Source of the DNA: Diprion similis
Lineage: Eukaryota > Arthropoda > Insecta > Hymenoptera > Diprionidae
Direction: 5' to 3'
DNA: 64,000 nt
Assembly: GCF_021155765.1 (NCBI RefSeq)
Contig: NC_060118.1
Span: 4,960,001-5,024,000 of the forward strand
Each line of letters starts with the position of its first letter. Positions within the stretch are counted from its first letter, which is position 1. Made by a program: the position numbers and the translations under genes. This document shows, one piece after another, positions 1 to 11,345 of the stretch. The notes below the pieces were generated by a model. That model worked only from the letters and a program-made list of their open reading frames with translations, searched no databases and was not told where the DNA came from.

Positions 1-1301
1 ATATTCCGGCATTGAATCATCATCGATTTCTTCTATTTCATTAGTATCATATGTTACATCTTCGTTACTTTCGATCACATCTGTTTCCGTCTCAATATCA
101 TTGTCAATTTCGTCATCGCTTAAAATTAGATCAGGTTCGGCTCACGACAAAATATTCAATAAACTTTTGGAGCCAAATTTTCTGTTTAACATTGCGCCCA
201 ACCCAATTTGAAGGCAAGATAAAAAGCTGCGTGGGCGAACGCAAGAGATTATTGCATGAGCAATCGATACTATTTTCGATAAGTATTTATTTTCTTTTTC
301 TTGCTTATTATCCAAAACGACTTTTTCCAGAAATAATCGTAATGAATTTGGGATCACTTTTTCAACGTTAACGAGAAATGAATGCGGAGACGGATAATTG
401 TCTACTTCATAATTTTCAGAACGGATATCTTGTGTGATAATCCTCGCAGCTGCAGACACAATTTTACGGCGTTCTGACTCATCATCTTCGGACTCTTGAA
501 AATGTTTCAGCAAGATTTTATGGCCCGTGTCCCGGGTATAAACAAATTATAGGCTCATTACCGGGAATGGACGTAATTATAATATCGTTACCAAGTTTAT
601 CATACAATTGCCGTTTGAGCCACTGGTTGTTTGGGACTGATCCGGTGATATTATCGGTAATTTCCTTCAGAGAAAAATTATGCTCATCAGGATGGTCTTC
701 AATATATTTCTCGATGAGGTCAACAATGTTAGGAGTGTCCTCTCCAGATTGATCAGATAATTTCGAAGGCGGGTACATAAATTTTAGATAACAGAAACGG
801 TGATATCGAGCTTGTGCCACAGTTGAATCGTCGGTTAAAAGTATGCGATCCATGACTTCGTTGGACCATGCATCCGATCGCAGTGCAGCTTGTTGTAAAA
901 CGATGTCTCGTGCATCTTTTAGGAGAGACACAGTTTCCCGTTTCGAAATATTTTTTTTTTTTAGCTTGATTTTTTAAAAAAGCATCGGACGCATTTTTCT
1001 CGCAAAATATACAATTGTTCTTGAAATCAAACTCTTTTGAAGTACCGGAGCGTGTGGATGCGGCGCACGTTTTTGATTTTTGGGCGTTGATGCAGGCTTG
1101 AATGCTATTGGCATGAGTGTAGCTTTTATGGCACTTACTATGGAGTATGATGTTATCCTTGCCATGGAGATCTCGATGCTTGTTGTCTTTTCTCTGGATA
1201 CTCGCCTTGATTAAGGTCCCCAACGCCTTTTCTTTAAGGTGAACAGTCGCACCCTCGTCTAACGATTTCTCGCACAGGAAACAGTTGTTATTTTCCTCCA
1301 T
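1..1301 (-). pseudogene. Frameshifted repeat-family ORF of unknown function, 3' end cut by window edge
   Basis: Three consecutive minus-strand reading frames belong to one protein. It starts at the ATG at 1301 with CxxC/CxxxH-type pairs (CFLCEK near residue 7, SKCHKSY near residue 55, CIFCEK near residue 96), suggesting two small zinc-binding modules. The frame breaks in a run of A near 945-960 and resumes as a ~137-residue segment (518-931) that ends in GHGP. It breaks again near 515 and continues as a 123-residue segment (142-513) containing IAHAIISCVRPRSFLSCLQ. A further highly acidic stretch stays open to the window edge (1-141). I recall similar multi-copy proteins of unknown function in arthropod genomes, so I infer a mobile or repeat-associated ORF rather than a single-copy host gene. 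The two breaks argue it is decayed, although a sequencing error in the A-run cannot be excluded. I cannot assign a function. Confidence 0.5.
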
Positions 1302-4300
1302 GACCGAGTAACCTACGATAAAATGAATTGTTAATTTTTATATTTATTTCAATTAAAATTGTATAACAAGTACTCAAAAAAACAATTTTTTGTTTCAATA
1401 AAAATTAGTAGAGTTGAATTTTTTTAAACGAAATCCTACAGATATTTGAAATTGGCGAATATGTTTAAATAAAATGTGTTAAAATATCTTTGAATGCATT
1501 ACAGCAAGCAGATAAGATATTATTAAAAATTATAACTTACCGCAGAGCGACGTTTTTAACCAAATGTATTCAGCCACGTGTTTCAGCAAACATATTTCAC
1601 ACAACGTAATAATTCGTGGACAGTCGAAATACTGACTGTTCGGGATGAAGGTTCAAACAGCTATGCGTCGTGTGTCGCCTTCTTCTATACCTGAAAGACC
1701 CTTCCCCGAAAACATCTGCCTGTAGCTCAAGAAGAGAGGGTATTTCAAAGCAAAAACCCGTTATAACGCTTGGAATCTCTCTCTCGGTCTTCCATTATAT
1801 GTCTATATATATATGTATACATACTCATACCACCGTAATTAGGTTTTATTTCATTTCATTTAATCTGAAAACTCAGATATTATATATCTAAAGTTATTTA
1901 TAGTTATTTATATTCAATATTTCCTAAGAATATGACTAAAATTAAAAAAAAAAAAAAAATTATAAATATTAAAAATCCAATTGCAGATTCAAATTGTTGA
2001 GTAAAAAATATCATAGTTCTTAAAAAAAAAAAATTTTTACGATAATTATTAACCGAGCTATTGATTTGTTAAGTAAGCGGTGAGTCCAGCCGCGCGCGCG
2101 AAGCCTCGAGCCCCCCACCACGCCGCCCGGCTTCATTCCTCCGGCTAACGGCGCTCAACGAACGTTAAGCAATTTTTTTTTACTAGATATAACGCACCTA
2201 GGGATCGGAAAAAATTCACGGTGATGGCTTGGGGTGTTGAGAGAAGACTGATATTTTTTTCTCCCCCGAAATATTAATTACAACAACAATAAACATAATA
2301 ACATTCAAACACCGTTATCTCCGGTTCTAATCGAGATATTCGGGTCTTTTTTTTTTTAAATTACTCGTCAAATAAAGGGCAAGTACAATCTATCATAATA
2401 TTTACAATAATATGAATATTCTCGGAGATATCTCTATTTGTTTAAAAGCCAAAAATTTCAAGTCGCCTAAAAATTATGATTTTCGAGTAAAAAAAATTTT
2501 TTTTTTTCATTTATGGAATGTACTACTAACGAACTGACTCCATGATTTTTTGACAAGCCGTGGGCCAATTAAATAAAAAAAGGCAGACGATATACGGATT
2601 TTGGCTTGTCGCGGATTGTTGCTCAACTATATAACACAAGCAAAAACGCATTGCACGATAATTTTGAGGACACTTCATATTATCTGTACCGTGAGTTCCA
2701 AAGCCACATGTTATTTATTCATTAATTTATAACAAAAAAAAGAAATTTTTTATTTCCACGGAACTTTCCATTTTGCAACTAAACAAATAATGATAATCGA
2801 TCTCGCGACGTCTTGTATTTTTCAAAATGATGAGACGAACAACTTTTGTTTGAACAATTTTCGCGTAAAACCCATAACAAATACGTTATTCAATAATATA
2901 TGGGGTCTCAAAAGTTTAAACAATCGTTACGGACAAATCCGGACCTAACTTTTTGGGGCGTAGGTGAAAATATGTTCGTCCGTATCTAATGAACCTACAA
3001 AAAAATCGGCTAACCATCCTTCTTCCACAATAGAACCTAATTTTATTCTCCTGGACAAGAAATTCTATTAGGGGGAGGATTTTGTTATGCATTTCTGATT
3101 ACTATAATCTTCTAGCTATATTTTAGCGGAAGTCCGATCGAAAAATTCCCAATATTGTGGCCAGTGGAGCGGAAAACATGTGGTGATACACGACCTGCCG
3201 ATCACAGTCGGTCCCAGCTCAACAGGTCAATGCATTGCATCCATAAAGCATTCCCGGTTCTCTTCTTTGATTGGAAAATGTCCTCATGACGTCAGAGCCT
3301 GATTGTCGACGCCATTTTATCACTAGATAACCTAAGTTTTCAATTTTAATGAAGGCAAATCGTAATCCTTGCGGTTTCAAATTACTCATGTCATATAAAT
3401 TAATGAAACGTGATCAATAATATACCTATTCTACCACACTATCGAAAAAACAAGGTCAACGGTCGGCTGTTGGCCTGGTTGCGCTAGTTTGATTTTTTTC
3501 CATTAGATGATGCATCGCAAAGTGACAATTCCATACTTAAGTATTCAGAATAAGGGTCCCCGAGAATGTAGAAACTTCATTCTACAGTACAGGCAGCTTT
3601 TAAAGAGGATAAATAAGAGCAAAACTTTAAACGCCGTTATCTCAAAATTACGTTTTCAAGTGATTTTACCGCGATCTTTGAAGAATAGTTCAATATATCA
3701 ATTTAACTTTTTACGGGATTGTAGAAATGGGGCCGATTCTGAATCACGTCATGCTATTATGAGGGCCGGAGTTCTGTGCCACGCTTTGCTGGGGGGGGGG
3801 GGGGGGGGGGGGGGCACAAGCCGCAGGATTTTCCGATCGCCTGGAAAAGACCGATAAATTTTATAGCACCCACCGAAATGCTTAAGACGAAATTGAATCG
3901 TTTCGTTGGAACGTTAATGACAAATATTTAACTTGTATTCAATGTCATTTTAATAAATTTGTAATCATTCTTTATTCAAACGTACAGTCATATTCCAAAT
4001 TTCTATAGCACGTTCACTCATGGGTAAAATTCAAATGGGGTCCAGGTAAGGGGGGAATCCATCCGTGTTACGTAATTTTCAGAAGAGTGGGTGGGAGTCG
4101 TATGAACGTCACGGTGTATCACATAAGTGACGGGGGTCTAATATTCCAAAAATTAGCGTTACGCGATTTATGAAGGAACCTAAACACTGTGATGGTTTAT
4201 ACAGGTATATAAGTCAATACAGGAGGATCTAATTGACAGAAACATCGTTGGCTACATCATATGGCTCTTTCCCTTCACCACAAATCATGGTAACATTGAA

Positions 4301-4890
4301 TTTTACTCAATTTTTGTCGATGCGCTGGTCAGCCCTCATCAGGTACCAAAAAAATTTAAGAAAAATATTTTCGTACTCTCTAATGATTTAAACAATGTTC
4401 CCAAAAAAGGACGTGTGTGTATTAAGAAGAGCAGTAAGATCTCCTCTCTCTTTCTTTTAGCAACATATTTCCACTTACGGAGGCGCCTATGTCTTACCTA
4501 TGCTATCTGTAATATCCAATAGTTACCATGGAAAAGCCACGTTTGGACACAAGTATTAATGGACGGCAAAAATAATCGTAAGCTGTATTGGACATGACAT
4601 TTAATGAATACAGACCGATCGGACACCAAGATTCATTCGACACAATCAATTTGAAAATGGGACTTCAGAATTACTTTTTTATGTCTGGCAATTTTGGTTT
4701 TAATCGAGTATTTGAATATATTTATTCAATCTTTGATGCTCGGTATCCAATTGATCTGTATCCACTAAATCTCGTGTCGAATACAGTTTCCGATTACTTG
4801 TGGCGTCCTATAACGCTGGTGTCCAAATGGGTTTCACCCCTTAGTATCCTAATAGACACGAATAAAACAGATACGTATATATATCTAACT
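1302..4890. other. AT-rich non-coding stretch without recognisable gene
   Basis: I see no coding exon with family resemblance here. A short GC-rich patch (about 2085-2160, with several CG dinucleotides) and a 24-base G run (3791-3814) are the only compositional oddities. If DHX35 continues to the left of the window, this DNA is part of its intron 2. Confidence 0.5.
3791..3814. repeat. Homopolymer run of 24 G
   Basis: An uninterrupted run of 24 G follows 'cacgctttgct'. Such a run is rare in an AT-rich genome. It could form a G-quadruplex, or it could be a sequencing or assembly artefact, since two-colour sequencing chemistry produces false poly-G. Confidence 0.9.
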
Positions 4891-5288
4891 CAGGGTGTCC
4901 AGTGATATCAGAATTCAAGATTACCGTATAATTCCCGTATATTCCTGATTAATTCTTAGAAATCTCCCGTATATTCGTATATAACAATTGCCTGATGTAT
5001 TCTTATTCGTTGTGACAATTTTATATTATAACTCTTTATACTCTAACCTTTCTACATTTTGACGTTTCTATGTATTTTGAAAATTCTAAAATTGTGTAAA
5101 AAAAAGTGATATTCTGAAGAAATATTTATTTAAAAAAATTCGTTTTCCAGCGGGTGCATGTAGGGATGAAACGGCAATTTCAGCGGTGATTCCCGGTTGC
5201 TGTGGGAAATTCCCGTATTTTAAAGGGTACTTTGAAATGCCTGTATAATTCCCGGTTTTCCAGGGATTCCCGGTTGCTGGTCAACCTG
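4891..5288. mobile_element. Short non-autonomous DNA element, copy A (ends cagggtgtccag)
   Basis: This copy shares long blocks with 55032-55634, including 'gatgtattcttattcgttgt', 'ctctaacNtttctacatt' and 'cccggttgctgtgggaaatt'. It begins cagggtgtccag and ends with the degenerate complement (ggtcaacctg). The second copy has the better match (ctggacaccctg). No coding capacity is visible. The dispersed pair with inverted ends supports a MITE-type element. Confidence 0.6.
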
Positions 5289-5289
5289 T

Positions 5290-6108
5290 AACTTCAGTTG
5301 CCTACTTCAGGCGCAGCAGTCGCGCCCGGTCGCGTTATGACAATTCACCGAATGCTCACGGCATATAATATACTAAATGATATATAAAATAGTACAAAAT
5401 TGGTTATGTAAATTTGTAAAATAACGAATTTTTTAGAAACATTAATCGTATGACTATTAAAAACGGAACAAAAATTCTACGAGTTGAAATCTGATCAGCG
5501 CAGGAAAAATCAGGCAAAAAGGAATGCTCTGAATAGGGGACTCAAGAAAAGTCAAAAAAATTATTTTCAGCATTGAATGTACATCCTGGATCGCCAAATA
5601 CAAAGAACTGTGGATCAATAACAGACACAGAAATTTTAACGACCGATGCAGAACTGTCTCTCGTGTAACAGTAAATTTGTTCAAGATTCAAGTTTCAATT
5701 TTGACTGGACCGTGCGATACATCATTCTACGTAAAAATGGTATTTGGATATTCAATATTTGATCACAGATTAGATATAAATACGGTAAGTAAAATGTCGG
5801 TGCCAATATTACGTATCACCAAATATTTAATTAGGGAAGGAAATTGATTTGTTTTCTGTTCATTCCGTCAAGATATCACATTACAAGACATACGATTATT
5901 CGGCCATAAATTTTTAAAGATAAGTCAATAATAAATATGATTCGAAACACGAAAGGTAGCTCGGCACTAATAACCACGAATCTGCTATCAAAATTCTGTT
6001 TTCGTTAAAGTCTTGATTTGCGGAGGACTGGAGAAATCTTATTTTTGAGTTTTACTGTCACCTCGCTTGTATTTTCTGATCACTGAACACTGCGAGGTAA
6101 TTCACTAT
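5290..6108. other. Non-coding stretch, nothing recognised
   Basis: The short open frames here show no family resemblance and no plausible splice context. It lies in the putative second intron of DHX35. Confidence 0.4.
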
Positions 6109-7463
6109 ACAGGGTGTCCCAAAAGTCCCGGGTCGGCTGAATAACGTGAAAAACTCGAGTCGTGGACAAAACATTGAGTATTCTGACTATCGGATTTTTC
6201 GCTGGATATCCACGCGCGATCTTGAATTTGACCTTCAAGGTCCTTTCAAGTTAGAACTAATTTTTCTAAATGGGACGCTATCCTTTTAACCCCAGAAACG
6301 AACAGAGTGAAAAATTCTACGACCGGATATGACATTGGGTACTAAAAATTTTTACCGATAACCATCCCTCTTAGAACGTACAGCACAATGAACCTAGTTG
6401 CAATAGTTACCAGCATTTGACTGAAAAAACAGGGAGCAAAAGCTGGTGATAGACCGGATTACTTTCCACACGATAAGGATGCTCAATAGCAGAAGCTAGA
6501 GGACTAATCGAATACGAATGCGATGCCAATGATCACTAGAGGGTGTGGGGCAGTGCGACAACCAATGAGAGGGGTACAGCTATTTTGGAGTATTTGTCGA
6601 CCAGAACAACAATCTTCCTCAATAGAAGAAACAAACCTACCTTCTACACTGTAAACAGTATTGAGATATTAGAACTAACACTGTGTTCCCGGAACTTGGA
6701 AAGACACATCAAGGGATAGATGGTGTCGTGCGAACCTTCGCTCTCTAATCATGCACAAATGCACTTTTAGTTAGCGGAAATGGTGCAGGAATAGGTGACC
6801 AGAATGGTTCCGATGTTTTCGGTTAAAATTTTCAAGGTGAGTTTGAAACGACGCTCGTGTCATGGACTGTGTAAATCCGAATTTGCTCCTCGGAATCGAC
6901 AGGTGGAATATTCAAGGAAGTCTGGATAAATTTACAACTGTTAGAAATGAAATTGTATGAAGATCAAAAGAAACTTACAGATAACTGGAACATTCTTTAA
7001 AATCACGAGGAATCTATCAAAATAATTTGAATCATTGAAAATTATTTGGAATCGCTTGGATTCCTGCGATAGCGTCAAAGAAATCGTGTGACAAGTGTTA
7101 GAAATCATAGAAATCATTGTAAGAGTTGACTTTCGATCTATAGCTCAGAGTCACCTTCAGCGCTGCATGTATCTCCCTGATCTCTACAACTTTTAAAAGT
7201 AACATTGTAATCTATCAAATGCGTTTTTGGGAAATTCACGTCCTCGGTCTAAATATAGCATTCGCACCTTGAGATGACCTTCACGCAAATTTACAATGCG
7301 TGATGTTGCTGATCATAGTTGGGACCTACTTAAGAAAATCATCTTGACTTTGAAATGACCTTCAAGATAGTCACGGAAAACTACTACCCCAGTATCCAAC
7401 ATTTTCCTATGGCTTAAAGTTTTCAAGTTATTCAGTTATCCCTGAACTTTTAGGATACCTTGT
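6109..7463. mobile_element. 1.35-kb inverted-repeat DNA element
   Basis: The left end reads acagggtgtcccaaaagtcc, followed by ctgaataacgtgaaaaact. The reverse complement of the right end reads acaaggtatcctaaaagttc, followed by ctgaataacttgaaaactt. The arms stay similar for roughly 50-60 bases and share the 'gaccttcaaggtc' motif further in. No transposase is visible inside, so it looks non-autonomous. It ends about 45 bases from the DHX35 exon 2 donor site. Confidence 0.65.
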
Positions 7464-7507
7464 ATGAATAACGTATATGTTAGATTTAATAAAGTTACAA
7501 AGCTTAC

Positions 7508-9608
7508 CTGAGGTACTTGGGTGCTTTTACCGCAACCAGTTTCACCGACCAGGACCAATGTTTGATACTTTTCCAGTAAATATATTATGTGATTCCTGTT
7601 CTTGAATATTGGTAAACGTTGACGTTGCATATCTATAGCTAATGAATGGTGAGCATTGTAAACGAATTGTGTCCCCGAATTAACATCTACATCTGCTTTG
7701 TCCTCTTTCCAAGTACTCTCGCCTGAAAGTTATACCAAATTGCAATGCTGTAGGTATTAATATATCATGACTGTAAGAAGTAATTATTTGTAGGTGCTTA
7801 GATTGAAATAGAATAGAACAAAGAAAAAATATTATTATGAAATGATTCGTTTTTGACAAGACCAAAATCAGATTGAATTTGATCCTGATGCAGATGCTTG
7901 TTCGTCATTTAACACCAACCGTACCAGATCCGGTCAAATGAAAGGTTTTCCTATGGCAAGAATAGGTATATGTGAAGTGCCGATACGATTAGTGTTAATG
8001 CTTTGTTGTATTTTCAGTACTAGGACAATTTCAATGGTATTTTGATTAACAAACATCAAATGGAAACTGAGAAAAACATTATGAAATGATTGTTGAATGA
8101 TCATTGATGTTAGTAGCTATTAACTCTCACTCACTATGCTGGGAAATATGTAGCTTAAGGGGCCTCACCAGTGTGACACTTTCAAAAAATCGAATTTTTT
8201 TTTTTTTTTGGCTCATTCGATAGTTTATATCTTCAAGAATATCCTGTGAAAGCGGCAAGGTCATATCTTGAATAGTTTTTGAATGACAGCGTTCTAAAGA
8301 GCGACCGCTCGCAGGTATAAGCCGCTCCACTTGCCTAGTTTAAACGCGTTTTTCTCGAAACGTCATTTTTCAAAATTGCTGACATCATAACTCAAAGAGA
8401 AATTGACCGATCGACTTCAAAATGAAACTGAGTATTTTTGAGTATATTTACTATACAATGACGTACGATCTTTTTGATTGGTTGAAAATTGTCAATTTGG
8501 CATTAAAAAAACGACCATTTTCTTACTCTAAAACACAACACTTTTTTCAGAACTACGCCATTTTGTTAATTTTTGATATTTTTCAAAAATCTTAGGTCAT
8601 TGTATAGGAAATACCTTCAACTTCAATGACCTTTTTGAATTTTTTTGTTTGAGCTACTCATTCGGCTGGAATCATGTCAGCAGTTGGGGAACTTTTTTTT
8701 TTTGCACCTCCGAAGACAGCAAATAACTCCGTTATTTTTCAATATTTTTATAAAAAAAAAAACCTAGAATATACTTGAAAATATACTTTATTATTTCCAA
8801 AAAAATTCAAAACATTCTATCGAGTACTTTCTTTTAAAAAAATTCCTGAAAATCGCCTAATTTTTCATGGGTTACACTGGTAAGGCCCCTTAAGACATTA
8901 CGAGCTTATAGATCTATATTACTTTTCTAAAGAGAGATTGTTTCTTTGCTTTTTATCAATGATTTCAGAAACTACCAAACTGATTTGTATGAAACTTCAA
9001 TTTGTTTATTTGGTGGCTCGTAGATCAAAAGTACACATTTTAATTTTTACCAAAGGAAAATGATCATTTTTAGTTTTGAACTTTCAAGATAAGTCCTTCA
9101 ACTGCTAATTAGTTTGACAATTTCTTTCATTGGTCAATCATATATTTATATCCACTGTCTTGAACATGTTTAAATAAAGTTGAATTTTAAGCAAAATTCG
9201 TAGAGACCGTGTGTTTTGCGATCATGCTAAATAACAAATCACATAACAAATTACTGTGATTATATTTATGATTAACCAGTTGTTATTGGCATTTTGATCA
9301 TCATAAATAAGCAACGGATTACACGCAACAGTATTTGCAATAGAAATCATATGATTAAATTTCAATAATGAACATGTAGATTAATTTTATACCACTCAAA
9401 TGACCACTAACGAAAGAATTAAAGTCAGTTAGTGATGAGCTTTTAATTAATTTTATATGGCAAAAATAGTAGCTATAGTACTTGTAATTGACACGAAAAT
9501 ATTATCGTTAGTTGAGGTAATATCTGTCATCCTAACCTCAAAAATACCAGTAAATATTTAATACGTAACACGCTTACCTGGGCTTAAAAATTTTGGTTTC
9601 ATATTCAT
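7508..9608 (-). CDS. DHX35: DEAH-box RNA helicase DHX35, first two coding exons (partial)
   Basis: Two spliced exons encode the N-terminus of DHX35, a DEAH-box ATP-dependent RNA helicase associated with spliceosomal complexes. Exon 1 (9578-9608) starts at ATG 9608 and encodes MNMKPKFLSPG, with a gtaagc donor. Exon 2 (7508-7722) has a ttttcag-type acceptor and continues in phase. It contains NSGTQFVYN, then QRQRLPIFKNRNHIIYLLEK and the Walker A motif GETGCGKST, ending at a gtaagc donor. The K-F-x-x-P-G start followed later by the NSGT-x-x-VYN block is the DHX35 arrangement. The remaining helicase core (DEAH box, motifs III-VI, C-terminal domains) is not found between 7507 and 1. Either intron 2 exceeds 7.5 kb and runs off the window, or this is a 5' fragment. 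Both boundaries are canonical and the frame is intact, so I favour a real gene. It is divergent from PRCC. Confidence 0.85.
8155..8893. mobile_element. TTAA-flanked piggyBac-type MITE in DHX35 intron 1
   Basis: It opens with TTAAGGGGCCTCACCAGTG and closes with the complement of TTAAGGGGCCTTACCAGTG, so the terminal inverted repeats are ~23 bases with TTAA at both ends. TTAA is the known piggyBac-superfamily target. The interior (about 700 bases, AT-rich) has no transposase. Confidence 0.75.
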
Positions 9609-9912
9609 TTTTTTAAGTAGTTGATATGTCGCTAATATTACAAGTCTTTTACTGCGGTGACACACTACAGTTTAGATTTGTCACTTTATTTTATACTAAT
9701 TGAAAGACATTAACGGGATAAACAATTTACACAACACCAGTCGCCGGAATGTAGCCACGAACTATGGTGATCCTAGATTAGACAATATACTTATGAAACG
9801 CGCATTGCCTTTGCTTTAGCACCGAAGCGTTGTAACGAGCTACCAGACAAGAACAGCGAGTGAAATGTTCCTAGTGCAACAGAGAGGTCATGGATTAAGC
9901 TCCATACACTTG

Positions 9913-11156
9913 TCATTAACAACCGAATGGCTTGATTCCCTTTTTAATAGTTTTCAAGTTGTTTGTAGATGTTTGTAAGTCATTTCCCGTCGTTTCTAAG
10001 TCAACAGTTCAGTTATTATCAATAAAACAAATTCATCTACGGGGTTCGAGTGACGTCAGCCCCTTACACCCATAATTAATTCACGATCGAATTGAGTTCT
10101 GCTTGTACGAAATCCGTTGTAGGTCGTTTGTAGGTGATTGTGAGCGTTTTCGGACGTTTGCAAGTCAATAGTTCAGCTGTTATTGATGAAACAAATTTGT
10201 CTAGAGAGCCCTTGCCAACACCTGCAATTCGCAATCAAATTGAGTTCTGGCTGACGCGATATCATTCGCAGGTAATCGTAGGTGTTTACAACCACTTCTG
10301 TAATCTTCAATAATTTCTCAATTGACTGTCAAATTTAGAACAAAAAATCATTCACAATCGACTTGATCCATTGGTGGTTCAGTGGTAAGGGCAGTAGTAG
10401 TGCAATGCACGAGTTTTAAAATAAGATAGGAAAATACGAATACCATGTGAGCGTTCACAATCAGCAGTTTACCATTACACTAATCGGATGTGAACGCTCG
10501 TATGGTATTCGTATTTCCAAACTTCCGCACTGCACTCCAATTACACTAAATTAATTGTAAATGATAATTTACTACAGGTGTTCATTAATTAATTACATCA
10601 AAATTCGATTTCGGGTGGGGCAATCGTTTGTTTTTCGTTTATAGGTGTTGAATAACGCAATCCAGACGTTTGATAGTCGATTGTTGATTCGCAAAAATTA
10701 AAACGAGAAAAATTTGTTTCATCAATAACGACTGAACTATTGAAATACAAACTTCGAGAAATCACTTAAAATTACCTCTACATAGCCGACAAACGATTCG
10801 GCACAGGCAGAAATAAATTCGATAGTGATAATTGCTAGTGTAAAGGGCTGATGCCACTCGAAGTCCCAGGATGAATTTGTTTCATCAATAACGACTGAAC
10901 TATTGACTTACAAATGACGCGAAATCACTTACAATCACCTAAAAATGACCTAAAAACGATTCCGTACAAACAGAACTGAATTCGATCGCAAATTGTAACT
11001 ATGACGGTCTAACATTACGAGAATTCCCTAGTCAAATTTGTTTTATTAATAACAATTGAACTATTGACTTCTGAACAACGGAAAATGACTTACAAACACT
11101 TACAAGCGACCTACAAATGATTAAAAAAAGAATCAACTCATTCGGTTGTTAATGAG
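9913..11156. mobile_element. 1.24-kb inverted-repeat element with internal subrepeats
   Basis: The left arm (9913-10080) begins 'cattaacaaccgaatgg' and carries 'gtttgtaagtcattt' and 'caataaaacaaatt'. The reverse complement of the right arm (10990-11156) begins 'cattaacaaccgaatga' and carries the same words in the same order. Inside each arm the block 'gttcagttattNatNaaacaaatt' recurs at ~130-180-base spacing (near 10007 and 10170 on the left, and 10720, 10870 and 11040 in reverse). The centre holds a separate hairpin element (10398-10536). No ORF is present. It occupies most of the DHX35-PRCC intergenic interval. Confidence 0.7.
10398..10536. mobile_element. Hairpin MITE, copy 1
   Basis: The outer ends 'tagtgcaatgcacgagttt' and 'aaacttccgcactgcact' and the inner arms 'cgaataccatgtgagcgttc' and 'gaacgctcgtatggtattcg' are mutually complementary. 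The same structure recurs at 48605-48738. Confidence 0.75.
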
Positions 11157-11345
11157 AGGCTTCAGTCTGATAATGCCGATCGGTACGTGCAGAGTTCTGT
11201 CGTACCTTCATGTATGTTGTGCTTACAATATACTACATGCTTTAAGGCTTATAATACGCTTAATTATACCTGCCCCTGTAAAACACTGTGAGAAGTGCGA
11301 GAAATGTCAAAATAGGTTATAAATATATCTTCGAAATTTTTAATC

